This document shows positions 8,435 through 17,340 of a stretch of 64,000 nt of DNA, in pieces (the stretch's first letter is position 1; every line of letters starts with the position of its first letter). The position numbers and the translations under genes are program-made. Below the pieces are notes generated by a model, which saw nothing but the letters and a program-made list of their open reading frames with translations, did not search any database and was not told where the DNA came from. The stretch comes from Dyella sp. S184 (lineage in GTDB: Bacteria > Pseudomonadota > Gammaproteobacteria > Xanthomonadales > Rhodanobacteraceae). The DNA is taken from NCBI RefSeq assembly GCF_009766065.1, contig NZ_LMUE01000002.1:1408169-1472168 (forward strand), read 5' to 3'.

Positions 8435-9397
8435 TCAAATGCTGGCCGAGCTACTGCCACCGATCACACGCAGCTCCTTGGGCAGCGCGAACGTGATGTT
8501 CTCCGGCTCGCCGTCCAGTTCCCGCACTTCGCCGACACCCCACGACTGCAGGCGGGCGATCACGTCACGCACGAGCTTTTCCGGAGCCGAGGCACCCGCC
8601 GTGAGGCCGATGTGCCTGACGCCGTCGAGCCAGCTGCGTTCCATGTGTTCGGCACCGTCGATCAGAAACGAGCGTACGCCCTGCTTCTCGGCCAGCTCGC
8701 GCAGACGGTTGGAATTGGAGCTGTTGACCGAGCCCACCACCAGCATCAGGTCGACCGCATCGGCGAGCCGGCGCACGGCGTCCTGGCGATTCTGGGTGGC
8801 ATAGCAGATATCGTCCTTGCGCGGCCCCTCGATATCGGAGAACTTCACGCGCAACGCTTCGATGATGGCCTTGGTGTCATCCACCGACAACGTGGTCTGG
8901 GTGACATACGACAGTTGATGCGGAAACTTCGGCGTCAGCGTGTCAACGCACTCCAGTGACTCGACCAGCAGGATCTCGCCAGTGTTGGCTGTATTCCACT
9001 GGCCCATGGTGCCTTCGACTTCCGGATGACCGGCATGGCCGATCAGCACCACACTACGGCCGATACGACCAAGCCGTGCCACTTCCATATGCACCTTGGT
9101 GACCAGCGGACAGGTGGCGTCGAACACCTTGAGATGGCGCTGTTCGGCCTCCTCACGCACCGCCTGCGACACGCCGTGCGCGCTGAAGATCACGGTGGCA
9201 CCGTCGGGCACTTCGTGCAGTTCCTCGACGAACACCGCGCCATCAGCACGCAGCTTGTCGACCACATAGCGGTTGTGCACCACTTCGTGCCGCACGTAGA
9301 TCGGTGCACCCCACGATTCCAGCGCGCGCTCGACGATGGCGATGGCACGATCAACGCCAGCGCAGAAGCCACGGGGATTGGCGAGCAGGATGTCCAA
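8435..9397 (-). CDS. ispH: 4-hydroxy-3-methylbut-2-enyl diphosphate reductase
   Basis: Last enzyme of the MEP isoprenoid pathway, an iron-sulfur protein that reduces HMBPP to IPP and DMAPP. The 320-residue protein starts [17 protein letters not shown], with the first cluster Cys at about residue 12. The other two cluster Cys are in [10 protein letters not shown] and [11 protein letters not shown]. The substrate-binding motifs EVVHN, HGVS and [12 protein letters not shown] are all present. I chose the TTG at 9397, which has GAGG six bases upstream and gives the standard N-terminus. The frame extends further upstream, but that part is only the REP-like repeat in translation. It follows lspA, and the order ileS-lspA-ispH is common in gammaproteobacteria. 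Confidence 0.95.
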   Translation of the reverse strand: MDILLANPRGFCAGVDRAIAIVERALESWGAPIYVRHEVVHNRYVVDKLRADGAVFVEELHEVPDGATVIFSAHGVSQAVREEAEQRHLKVFDATCPLVTKVHMEVARLGRIGRSVVLIGHAGHPEVEGTMGQWNTANTGEILLVESLECVDTLTPKFPHQLSYVTQTTLSVDDTKAIIEALRVKFSDIEGPRKDDICYATQNRQDAVRRLADAVDLMLVVGSVNSSNSNRLRELAEKQGVRSFLIDGAEHMERSWLDGVRHIGLTAGASAPEKLVRDVIARLQSWGVGEVRELDGEPENITFALPKELRVIGGSSSASI

Positions 9398-9426
9398 AAC
9401 AGACCTCGATGGAATCTCGATAAGCG

Positions 9427-9450
9427 ATTCCGGCCTACGCCGGAATGACG
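9427..9450. repeat. REP-like palindrome between lspA and ispH
   Basis: Perfect hairpin ATTCCGGC/CTAC/GCCGGAAT (9427-9446) followed by GACG. The core CGTCATTCCGGC is a very common proteobacterial intergenic repeat. A related copy with one mismatch lies at 63408-63434. Confidence 0.65.
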
Positions 9451-9461
9451 AGAAGTTGGAA

Positions 9462-9962
9462 TTATCGCACGCTGCCCGCAGACTTGCCGGCGAACATCCC
9501 GAATGCGACCAGCAGCACGGCACCGACGGTGATGCCGCAGTCGGCAAGGTTGAATACCGGGTAGTTCCACTGGCGGAAATACACATGGATGAAGTCGGTG
9601 ACCTGGGTCGCATGCAGCCGATCGATCAGGTTGCCGACAGCCCCACCGACAACCAGCGCCAACGGCATGCCGGTGCGCCAATCGCGCCGCGGGGTACGCG
9701 CCAGCCACACCACCAGCACCCCGCTGATCACCAGCGCCAGCAGCACGAAGAACCAGCGCTGCCAGCCGCTGCCATCGGCCAAAAAGCTGAAGGCCGCGCC
9801 GCGGTTGAACGCCAGCGTCCAGTTCAGGAAGCCCGGAATCACCGGATGTGGCACACCCACCGGCTGCAGTGCGTTTATCGCCCACCATTTGCTGAGCTGG
9901 TCGAGTGCGATGACCACGGTGGACAGCCACAGCCAGATGAGTGCGTTGGGTTTGGTGGTCAT
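9462..9962 (-). CDS. lspA: Lipoprotein signal peptidase (signal peptidase II)
   Basis: Inner-membrane aspartic protease that removes the signal peptide from diacylglyceryl-modified prolipoproteins. The 166-residue protein has four hydrophobic segments. The catalytic Asp pair is visible in GNLIDRL (about residue 121) and FNLADCGIT (about 147), and the conserved [11 protein letters not shown] lies at about 54-64. It lies 77 bases downstream of ileS and 64 bases upstream of ispH on the same strand, the usual ribF-ileS-lspA-ispH neighbourhood. No fkpB gene is present between lspA and ispH, unlike in E. coli. Confidence 0.96.
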   Translation of the reverse strand: MTTKPNALIWLWLSTVVIALDQLSKWWAINALQPVGVPHPVIPGFLNWTLAFNRGAAFSFLADGSGWQRWFFVLLALVISGVLVVWLARTPRRDWRTGMPLALVVGGAVGNLIDRLHATQVTDFIHVYFRQWNYPVFNLADCGITVGAVLLVAFGMFAGKSAGSVR

Positions 9963-10039
9963 GGGGCGTTGAAGACTCGGTGATAGGCGAACTCAGAAAT
10001 CTACGCCCCCTGCGAAGCAGGGGACGAAGCACATCAAGA

Positions 10040-12901
10040 TCAGAACCAGCGCCGCGTTTCGCCCGGACCTTCGACATTGCTGACGCAGCGGCCGCACAAC
10101 TCGGGGTGTTCGGCATGGCTACCAACGTCATTGCGACGATGCCAGCAGCGCACGCACTTCGCCGCGTGGCTGACGGTAGCCGACACCCATACATCAGCAC
10201 CTTCCAGCTCGGTCAGCACCGCATTGGCTGGTTGGCCGCCAGCCAGATCGAGGTGTAGTTCCGACGTGATGAAGAAGAAGCGCAGTTCATCCGCCACTGG
10301 CGCATAACGCGCCACGGCGGCAGCACCGGCATGGATCGCCAGTTTCGCCTCCAGCGCGGCACCGATCTGCTCGGCCTTGCGCATGCCCTCGAGCACGCGC
10401 GAGGCGGTGTCGCGGATCGCCAGCAGGTCGGCCCAGTAGCGACGCTGCTCCGGTGAGTTCTGCGTGGCGGCGAGTCCGTCGTACCAGGTCTCGAACAGCA
10501 CGCTGTCGCCACGCTCGCCCGGCAACTGCTGCCAGATCTCCTCAGCCGTGAAACTCAGCACCGGCGCCAGCCAGCGCACCAGCGCCTCGGCAATGCGGTA
10601 CATCGCGCTCTGCGCGCTGCGTCGGCCATGACTGTCGGTCGGCATCGTGTACAGCCGGTCCTTGGTGATGTCCAGGTACAGCGCGCCCAGCTCGTTGGTG
10701 CAGAAGTTCTGCACGCGCGCCATGATCTCCGGGAAGTCGTAACGCTCGTACGCGGCCAGCACAGCCTGCTGCACGTCATACGCCTGCTGGATCGCCCACT
10801 GGTCCAGCAGCAGGCTGTCTTCGACCGACACCAGATGTTTCGCCGGGTCGAAACCGTCCAGATTGCCGAGCAGGAACTTCGCCGTATTGCGGATGCGCCG
10901 ATACGTGTCGGAAACGCGCTTGAGGATCTCGTCGGAGACGGTCATCTCGTTGCGGTAGTCGGCCGAGGCCACCCACAGCCGCAGAATGTCGGCGCCGAGC
11001 GTGTCCATCACCTTCTGCGGCGCGACTACATTACCCAGCGACTTGGACATCTTGCGGCCGTTCGCATCGACCGCGAAGCCATGGGTGAGCACGTCGTTGT
11101 AGGGTGCGCGACCGTGGATCGCCGACGAAGTCAGCAAGGACGACTGGAACCAGCCGCGATGCTGGTCGGAACCTTCCAGGTACATCACCTTGTAATGCTT
11201 GGCCGTGCCCTGTTGCAGCTCCGGGCGCTGACCGATCACCGCGTAGTGGGTGACGCCCGAATCGAACCAGACGTCCAGCACATCGGTGACTTTCTCGTAG
11301 TCGTTCGCCTGATCGCCGAGCAGTTCGGCCGCATCCAGCGTGAACCACGCGTCGACGCCGCCCTGCTCCACTTTCTTGGCGACCTGCTCCAGCAGTTCGA
11401 CGGAATCCGGATGAGGCTCCTGCGTAGCCTTGTGCACGAACAGCGCGATCGGCACGCCCCAAGTGCGCTGGCGCGAGATGCACCAGTCAGGGCGACCGGC
11501 AACCATGCCGGCGATACGCTCCTCACCCCAGCCTGGCACCCAGCGCACGTTTTTGATCGAGGTGAGTGCCGTCTCGCGCAAACTCGCCTGCTCCATCGAG
11601 ATGAACCACTGCGGCGTGGTGCGATAGATCACCGGCGTCTTGTGGCGCCAGCAATTCGGGTAGCTGTGTTCGATCTTCGCGAACGCGAGCAGCACGCCAC
11701 GATGGCGCAACAGCTCGACGATCGCGTCGTTGGCCTTCCATATGTGCATGCCAGCCAGCTCGAGCTCGTCCGCAGCCGGCGTGTCGGCGCGATAAGTACC
11801 GCGCGACTCGATGTAGTTGAGCAGGTCGATACCGTACTCACGCGCCACCACGAAGTCCTCGACGCCGTGATCGGGGGAGGTGTGCACGGCACCGGTACCG
11901 TCCTCGGCCGAGACATGGTCACCGAGGATCACTGGTACTTCGCGCGGATAGAACGGATGCCGCAGCTTCAAACCTTCCAGCGCCGAACCGGCCACATGAC
12001 CAAGCACCGTTGCATGCTCAAGTCCGTAGCGCTGCGCCACCTTGTCGACCAGCGCGCTGGCGATCACCAGCAGCACGCGCTGGCCTTCGCGGGAAGGCCC
12101 TTCGATCAATGCGTATTCCAGCCCGGCGCCGAGCGACACGGCCTGGCTCTCCGGCAATGTCCATGGCGTGGTGGTCCAGATAGGGATGGCGACGATCGTA
12201 TCGTCCGCATCCACGCCGAACTTCGCCGCCAGCGCTTTCGGATCGACGGCGTCATAGGCCACATCGACCGCGGGCGACTGCTTGTCGCCGTACTCGATCT
12301 CTGCCTCGGCCAGCGCCGAGCCGCAATCGAAGCACCAGTACACCGGCTTCGCACCACGCACCACGTGACCGTTCGACACGATGCGCGCCAGCGCGCGCAA
12401 CATGTCGGCCTCGTACTTGAAATCCATCGTGCGATACGGCCGCTGCCAGTCACCGAGCACACCCAGCCGCTTGAAGTCGATGCGCTGGGTATCGACCTGC
12501 TCGGTTGCGTATTCGCGGCACTTCTGCCGGAACGCGGCGGCATCGAGCTTGTCGCCCGGCTTGCCGAACTTCTTCTCGACCGCGATCTCGATCGGCAGGC
12601 CGTGGCAATCCCAGCCGGGCACGTACGGTGCGCGATGGCCGGCCAGCAGCTTGGACTTGACTGTGATGTCCTTGAGGATCTTGTTGACCGCGTGGCCGAT
12701 ATGGATCGAACCGTTCGCATACGGCGGCCCGTCGTGCAGCACGAAGACGTTGTCGCGATCAGCGGTCTTCTGCTGGATCTGCGCATAACGGTCGACCCGC
12801 TCCCATTCGGCAAGCCAGGTCGGCTCGCGCTTGGGCAAGTCGCCGCGCATCGGGAAATCCGTCTGCGGCAGGTTGATCGTGCTCTTGTAATCGTGGGTCA
12901 T
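10040..12901 (-). CDS. ileS: Isoleucyl-tRNA synthetase
   Basis: Class I aminoacyl-tRNA synthetase that charges tRNA-Ile and edits Val-tRNA-Ile, in the cytoplasm. At 953 residues it matches the bacterial IleS length. The HIGH motif is HIGH at residues 67-70 and the KMSKS motif (KMSKSLGN) is near residue 617. The CP1 editing region includes [16 protein letters not shown] and [12 protein letters not shown]. The C-terminal zinc-binding domain has CVRCWHRR followed by CGRCVSNV, so this is the zinc-containing bacterial form. It sits downstream of ribF with a 101-base gap holding a small GCCCGCC/GGCGGGC hairpin near 12931-12948. Confidence 0.98.
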   Translation of the reverse strand: MTHDYKSTINLPQTDFPMRGDLPKREPTWLAEWERVDRYAQIQQKTADRDNVFVLHDGPPYANGSIHIGHAVNKILKDITVKSKLLAGHRAPYVPGWDCHGLPIEIAVEKKFGKPGDKLDAAAFRQKCREYATEQVDTQRIDFKRLGVLGDWQRPYRTMDFKYEADMLRALARIVSNGHVVRGAKPVYWCFDCGSALAEAEIEYGDKQSPAVDVAYDAVDPKALAAKFGVDADDTIVAIPIWTTTPWTLPESQAVSLGAGLEYALIEGPSREGQRVLLVIASALVDKVAQRYGLEHATVLGHVAGSALEGLKLRHPFYPREVPVILGDHVSAEDGTGAVHTSPDHGVEDFVVAREYGIDLLNYIESRGTYRADTPAADELELAGMHIWKANDAIVELLRHRGVLLAFAKIEHSYPNCWRHKTPVIYRTTPQWFISMEQASLRETALTSIKNVRWVPGWGEERIAGMVAGRPDWCISRQRTWGVPIALFVHKATQEPHPDSVELLEQVAKKVEQGGVDAWFTLDAAELLGDQANDYEKVTDVLDVWFDSGVTHYAVIGQRPELQQGTAKHYKVMYLEGSDQHRGWFQSSLLTSSAIHGRAPYNDVLTHGFAVDANGRKMSKSLGNVVAPQKVMDTLGADILRLWVASADYRNEMTVSDEILKRVSDTYRRIRNTAKFLLGNLDGFDPAKHLVSVEDSLLLDQWAIQQAYDVQQAVLAAYERYDFPEIMARVQNFCTNELGALYLDITKDRLYTMPTDSHGRRSAQSAMYRIAEALVRWLAPVLSFTAEEIWQQLPGERGDSVLFETWYDGLAATQNSPEQRRYWADLLAIRDTASRVLEGMRKAEQIGAALEAKLAIHAGAAAVARYAPVADELRFFFITSELHLDLAGGQPANAVLTELEGADVWVSATVSHAAKCVRCWHRRNDVGSHAEHPELCGRCVSNVEGPGETRRWF

Positions 12902-13002
12902 TGCTGGATGCCGTCACTTAAGTGTTGCCGCCCGCCAGTTGGCGGGCAAAGAGTTCAAAGTTAATTGATTGGTGCGCTTACCGGAATACCGCTCGACGTC
13001 GA

Positions 13003-13956
13003 TTACGCCCCAACCAGCCGCGGATTCATGCCCAGCAGCTCGCGCGCCATGCGGGAATCCAGTGCCATCTGCGCCTTGAGTGGTTCCAGCCCGTCGAACT
13101 TCTGCTCGTCGCGCAGCTTCGCCACGAATTCCACCGCCATGCGCTGGCCATACAGGTCGCCATCGAAATCGAACAGATGGATTTCCAGCAAGGGTTCGCT
13201 GACCTGGTTCACGGTCGGGCGCACGCCGAGGCTGGCCACGCCAGGCCAACTGCACTCGCCTTCACCCAACCCAACACGCACCGCAAAGATGCCATGGACC
13301 GGACTGACGCGCTGCTGCAGATGGATGTTGGCGGTGGGATAACCGAGCGTGCGGCCAAGCTGGTTGCCGTACTCCACCTTGCCGTCGATCACAAACGGGC
13401 GGCCGAGCAGGGGCTCCGCGCCGGAAAACTCACCGGCTGCCAACAGTGCCCGCACCCGGCTGGCCGATACGCGGGCGCCGTCGAGTTGCACCGGCGGCAT
13501 CGTGCAGGCGACGAAGCCCGACTGAGCCCCCATCCGCTCCAGCAGCGGGACATCACCGCCCCGTTTATGACCGAAACGGAAATCACCACCCACCCACACT
13601 TCACGCGCAGCCAGCCGATCGACCAGTACGCGTCGCACAAAATCCTCAGCCGACATCGCGGTCAAGGCCTGGTTGAAGCGCAGCAGCAAGGTCTGTTCCA
13701 TGCCAGCGGCAGCGAAGCCGCGCAGCTTTTCGCGCACGCTGGATAAGCGCGGCACCGGCTCGGCGGAAAAAAACGCGCGCGGTAGCGGCTCGAAACTCAC
13801 TACGAGCGGGCTGCAGCCGAGTGCCTGCGCACGCTCGCGCACCTGCGTTAGCAACGCCTGATGCCCGCGATGCAGGCCATCGAACGCGCCGACCGCGATC
13901 ACGCTGCCGCGCGGCGCCAGGCAAGGGCCGGCGACATCCCTGGAAAGTTTCATCAT
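13003..13956 (-). CDS. ribF: Bifunctional riboflavin kinase/FAD synthetase
   Basis: Makes FMN from riboflavin and then FAD from FMN. The 317-residue protein has an N-terminal adenylyltransferase domain with GAFDGLHRGHQALL at about residues 23-36 and a C-terminal flavokinase domain with GRTLGYPTANIHL (the PTAN motif) at about 206-218. The gene heads the ribF-ileS-lspA-ispH string and is divergent from rpsT, as in E. coli. In many Xanthomonadales and Pseudomonas relatives murJ (mviN) lies between rpsT and ribF. Here no murJ is present. Confidence 0.96.
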   Translation of the reverse strand: MMKLSRDVAGPCLAPRGSVIAVGAFDGLHRGHQALLTQVRERAQALGCSPLVVSFEPLPRAFFSAEPVPRLSSVREKLRGFAAAGMEQTLLLRFNQALTAMSAEDFVRRVLVDRLAAREVWVGGDFRFGHKRGGDVPLLERMGAQSGFVACTMPPVQLDGARVSASRVRALLAAGEFSGAEPLLGRPFVIDGKVEYGNQLGRTLGYPTANIHLQQRVSPVHGIFAVRVGLGEGECSWPGVASLGVRPTVNQVSEPLLEIHLFDFDGDLYGQRMAVEFVAKLRDEQKFDGLEPLKAQMALDSRMARELLGMNPRLVGA

Positions 13957-14308
13957 CGCGTGAGTATAACGGGCGAAACGGTGGTGTTAAGACCGCGTTG
14001 GCGCCGGATTTGGCATGGATCGACATGCTGCGGACCAGGCCGAGCACTCATGGGACCAGCATCATCCGGTTGAACAAAAGCAGCCCAAAAAACATGCCGG
14101 AAAATCTCGCGCGATGCCGTTACCTTCGGTAAGCCGGGTAGCGTGGCATGGGGCACTACAACATGAGGCATTACAAAAAGACGCGAGACCCGTAAGCGAC
14201 AGCCGCTGTGGCCATGAGTGACCGCATGGATGTGGCAGAATATGGGCGACATAGCCGTCCCGATTGACCGCGAATCCCTCGTCGGCGGCCTGCCACGTCG
14301 CTAAATGA
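13957..14308. other. Divergent intergenic region between ribF and rpsT
   Basis: About 350 bases without a convincing open frame on either strand. The right end carries the rpsT promoter. I see no RNA gene, terminator or murJ remnant here. Confidence 0.5.
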
Positions 14309-14337
14309 TTGACGCAGCGGCAAATCGACCGCATAAT
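14309..14337 (+). promoter_or_regulatory. Candidate rpsT promoter
   Basis: TTGACG (14309-14314) and CATAAT (14332-14337) are spaced by 17 bases, a near-consensus sigma-70 promoter. The leader to the TTG start at 14382 would be about 38 bases. Confidence 0.7.
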
Positions 14338-14381
14338 TGGCGTCTTTTTCCACCCTCACCACTGCATTCCGGAGTTCTACC

Positions 14382-14645
14382 TTGGCCAACATCAAGTCCG
14401 CGAAGAAGCGCGCGCGCCAGTCCGAGCAGCGTCGCCTGCGCAACATCAGCGCCCGCTCCATGGTCCGTACCGCCCTGAAAAAGGTCGTCAAGGCCATCGA
14501 GGCCAAGGACAAGGCCGGCGCCATCGCCGCTTTCACCGTTGCCCAGCCGGTGATGGATCGTTATGCCGCCCGCGGCCTGATCCACAAGAACAAGGCTGCC
14601 CGCCACAAGAGCCGCCTCAACGCGAAGATCCGCGAACTGGCATAA
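14382..14645 (+). CDS. rpsT: 30S ribosomal protein S20
   Basis: Small basic ribosomal protein that binds 16S rRNA early in 30S assembly. Starting from the TTG at 14382 gives 87 residues beginning with the standard S20 N-terminus (M)[12 protein letters not shown] and ending [17 protein letters not shown] lies about 7 bases upstream. A non-ATG start is common for S20 genes and is thought to help autogenous control (known from E. coli, which uses TTG). A longer ATG-initiated frame from 14337 exists but adds residues not found in the family. Confidence 0.95.
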   Translation: MANIKSAKKRARQSEQRRLRNISARSMVRTALKKVVKAIEAKDKAGAIAAFTVAQPVMDRYAARGLIHKNKAARHKSRLNAKIRELA

Positions 14646-14670
14646 GCCGGCGACGCGTTTCGAGTTGAAG

Positions 14671-14696
14671 AAAAAGCCGGCGCAAGCCGGCTTTTT
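14671..14696 (+). terminator. rpsT terminator
   Basis: Eleven-base-pair stem AAAAAGCCGGC/GCCGGCTTTTT around a GCAA tetraloop, 25 bases after the rpsT stop. It is symmetrical and could act in both directions. Confidence 0.9.
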
Positions 14697-14961
14697 CGTT
14701 TGCGGGAAACGCCGCCGGCACAACCGAGCCTTTTCGTGAGTCGATGCATCGAAACACCTTTCAGATTTGCGCGTCACTCCTACCTACAAGCCAGCCAGGC
14801 TGGACTCACATTCGGCCATGGGATTGGCAGTTCCGCTGCCGTCAACTTGCCCGTACCACCGAGCTAATGACCAGGTCGCCCGTGGTATCTAATTGCGCAA
14901 CTTCCGGTATTGGAATAACTTCCGACTGGAAAGCCGGTGCATCAATTAGGGAGTGATTGCC

Positions 14962-15891
14962 ATGACCGTTAGCTTGTCCGCCGCGCCTCTTTTTCTTCTC
15001 GCCATCGCTGCATTTGCCCTTCCTGGAATCGGAAAGGCGCAGGACAGCGCCACACCCGCCGAGGCCAGCGCTCCAGCGCCAGCCAGTCATGTGGCGGCAC
15101 TCTACGATACAGACGCCAACATCGGCGGGATGCCGTCGTCCGCCTTCAATACACCTGAAGCCGATGGCCGACCCGGCGAATATTATTTCGACCTCGGCGC
15201 GCAGGCGGTCAAACACAAGGACTATGCGCATGCCATCGCCATGTACAAGGTCGCGGCGTCCTGGGCCTACAAACCGGCCGAATACAACCTCGGCGTGATG
15301 TATGTGAGTGGCCAAGGCACGCCGGTGGATTTGCCGCGCGCCCTGGCATGGATGGCCTTGGCTGCCGAACGCAAAGATCCGCAGTACGTCAAAGCGCTCG
15401 ACCTGGTCAGTGCGCACCTAAGCGATGCGCAGTTCAACGAGGCCAATGTGATCATGGCCCAGCTCTTGCCCACCTACGGCGATAAAGTGGCACTGGCCCG
15501 CGCCGAGACGCGCTGGCGCGAGGTCCGCGCTGCCGAAACCGGCTCGCGCGTGGGGTCTGCGGCGGGCCATGTGGTGGTTGGCGCCGTCGGGGGGGGCTAC
15601 ATGCCGCCGAACTATGATGTCGGGGGCGACCATGACCCGCATGACCCGAGCAATGGCGCCCACATGAGTGCCTCGGGGGCTGAAGTAGCCGGAGTCCATC
15701 AGACGGACGGCGCCGTCGCATATCAGCAGTTGCGTGAAAGCGACAATCCGTACGACCCGAAATTCGAGTCGCATCCTGGTTCAACCGGAACGGTCACGGT
15801 AGGCGCTTTGAAACCCGTCAAGACGAAGGACGCCGTCAGCGCGAAGAAATCAGCTGATCCCGTCATGCCAGAAGCCGGTAACCCATCCTGA
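14962..15891 (+). CDS. Secreted Sel1-repeat-like protein, paralogue A
   Basis: Exported protein of 309 residues. The N-terminal signal peptide ends near GIGKAQDS. A Sel1/TPR-like helical domain contains DYAHAIAMYKVAASWAY and YNLGVMYVSGQGTPVDLP followed by RALAWMALAAER, the usual Sel1 pattern. The C-terminal third is Gly/His/Asp-rich and probably disordered, with the conserved patch AYQQLRESDNPYDPKFE. ATG 14962 is chosen because GGGAG lies 8 bases upstream. It is followed by a close paralogue 127 bases later. Sel1 proteins usually mediate protein contacts; no specific role can be assigned here. Confidence 0.8.
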   Translation: MTVSLSAAPLFLLAIAAFALPGIGKAQDSATPAEASAPAPASHVAALYDTDANIGGMPSSAFNTPEADGRPGEYYFDLGAQAVKHKDYAHAIAMYKVAASWAYKPAEYNLGVMYVSGQGTPVDLPRALAWMALAAERKDPQYVKALDLVSAHLSDAQFNEANVIMAQLLPTYGDKVALARAETRWREVRAAETGSRVGSAAGHVVVGAVGGGYMPPNYDVGGDHDPHDPSNGAHMSASGAEVAGVHQTDGAVAYQQLRESDNPYDPKFESHPGSTGTVTVGALKPVKTKDAVSAKKSADPVMPEAGNPS

Positions 15892-16018
15892 GTCTGCAAA
15901 CACTTCACGGATTCAAGAGGGATCACGCTGAGTCACTTCTGCAGCCATACGCTTAAGTTTGCGCCGTGCTGGCGTTAACCCGCATTTCACGCAAGCTCAA
16001 GCTAATGAGAGAAAAAAC

Positions 16019-16924
16019 ATGACTACGTCAAAGCTGCCCATGTTCTTTTCATTCTGTCTTTCGATCGGGCTTGCCCTGCTCCCGGGCGCAGGGCAAGCCA
16101 GCGGTAGCGGTGCACCCCAGACAAGCAGCGACACCACAACTCCGCCTCAACCCAAAGAGGCACCACTCTACGATTCAGACGTCGACATCGGCCGGGTGCA
16201 GTCGTCCGGCTTCAATACACCGGAAGCCGATGGCCGACCTGGCGAATATTATTTCGACCTCGGCGCGCAGGCGGTCAAACACAAAGACTATGCGCATGCC
16301 ATCGCCATGTACAAGGTTGCGGCGTCATGGGCCTACAAACCGGCCGAATATAACCTGGGCGTGATGTATCTGAATGGCCAGGGCACCCCGGTGGACTTAC
16401 CGCGCGCGCTGGCATGGATGGCTCTCGCTGCCGAACGCAACGACCCGCAGTACGTCAAGGCGCGCGACCTGATCAATGCGCACCTGAACGATGCACAGTT
16501 CAACCAGGCCAATGTGATCATGGCCCAGCTGTTGCCAACTTACGGCGACAAGGTAGCGCTGGCCCGCGCCGAAACGCGCTGGCGTGAGGTCCGCGCCGCC
16601 ACCACCGGCACGCGTGTAGGATCGGCAGCTGGCCACGTGGAAGTAGGTGGCGACGGAGGCGGAAGCCACATGCAATCTCCGAACTACGATGTCCACGATG
16701 GTGGCCACGTCGGGTTCTCCGCAGCTGAAGTGGCCGGGGTCCACCAGACGGATGGCGCCCTCGCGTATCAGCAGTTGCGCGAAAGCAATAACCCGTACGA
16801 CCCGAAATTCGAGTGGCATCCTGGTGCAACCGGAACGGTAACGGTCGAGCCATTGACCCCGGTCAAAAAGAGTGACGTGCAGAACCCTGCAGCATCAGGC
16901 ACCGCTCCCACGCCAGCTCATTAA
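16019..16924 (+). CDS. Secreted Sel1-repeat-like protein, paralogue B
   Basis: Exported protein of 301 residues and tandem paralogue of the preceding gene. The signal peptide is different (about residues 1-24, ending PGAGQASG). From NTPEADGRPGEYYFDLGAQA onward the Sel1 domain is almost identical to paralogue A. The C-terminal region keeps the pattern but has drifted, with a shorter Gly/His stretch. ATG 16019 has GAGAG about 8 bases upstream and places the signal peptide at the N-terminus. High identity in the core with diverged ends points to a duplication followed by conversion or selection on the domain. Function unknown. Confidence 0.8.
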   Translation: MTTSKLPMFFSFCLSIGLALLPGAGQASGSGAPQTSSDTTTPPQPKEAPLYDSDVDIGRVQSSGFNTPEADGRPGEYYFDLGAQAVKHKDYAHAIAMYKVAASWAYKPAEYNLGVMYLNGQGTPVDLPRALAWMALAAERNDPQYVKARDLINAHLNDAQFNQANVIMAQLLPTYGDKVALARAETRWREVRAATTGTRVGSAAGHVEVGGDGGGSHMQSPNYDVHDGGHVGFSAAEVAGVHQTDGALAYQQLRESNNPYDPKFEWHPGATGTVTVEPLTPVKKSDVQNPAASGTAPTPAH

Positions 16925-16940
16925 TTCCGGTTGCTGATGG

Positions 16941-17036
16941 GGGTGTTTCACGGTGAATTCGCGCAGCACTCGAACATGCCTGTGTATTCCGCTCTAGAGG
17001 GAACGCGCATACGCCACCTGTCAACACGAAACACCC
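16941..17036. repeat. Spaced inverted repeat between convergent genes
   Basis: GGGTGTTTC (16941-16949) and its exact complement GAAACACCC (17028-17036) frame the 113-base gap between paralogue B and the feo operon. The loop of 78 bases is too long for a normal terminator. Meaning unclear. Confidence 0.35.
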
Positions 17037-17037
17037 A

Positions 17038-17340
17038 TTACTTGGCGCGCGAGCGGAACTCCAGCGGCATCGAAGCCGCCCGTGCCGCCGCTGGCGGTTT
17101 CGGGCCACAGGCGCCACAGGTGCTGCAGCCGTCGCTGCAATTGCCGGTGGCCTGCTTCGGCTGCAGGCGCTGCCCGACATTGCGTACCCATGCGGCATGC
17201 CCGGGCCGGCTGAAATGGATCGAGGCCGCTGCCAGCCAGCGGTTGCTGAGCTTCGGTGCCAGCTTGCGGAACACGATCAGCACACTGGCCAGCACGATCA
17301 GGCCGATCACCAGGTATTGCACCAGCAGGCCCGTGCTCAT
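17038..17340 (-). CDS. Small Cys-rich membrane protein of the feo operon
   Basis: Protein of 100 residues with one N-terminal membrane helix (LLVQYLVIGLIVLASVLIVF) and a C-terminal Cys cluster (CSDGCSTCGACG). Its ATG overlaps the feoB stop by 4 bases (ATGA), so it is almost certainly co-translated with FeoB. Small Cys-rich proteins after feoB are known in several gammaproteobacteria (FeoC or unrelated DUF families). This one lacks the winged-helix fold of E. coli FeoC and looks like the separate single-helix type. A role in assembling the Fe(II) permease or in sensing an Fe-S cluster is inference. Confidence 0.8.
   Translation of the reverse strand: MSTGLLVQYLVIGLIVLASVLIVFRKLAPKLSNRWLAAASIHFSRPGHAAWVRNVGQRLQPKQATGNCSDGCSTCGACGPKPPAAARAASMPLEFRSRAK

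Noticed and set aside
9398..9613. N-terminal extension of IspH
   Set aside because: The extra residues translate the REP-like palindrome and part of lspA antisense; the TTG at 9397 gives the conserved start.
10628..12964. A 778-codon open frame on the plus strand opposite ileS
   Set aside because: The protein is low-complexity His/Arg/Gly-rich sequence with no domain, a typical antisense shadow of a GC-rich gene. ileS on the other strand is certain.
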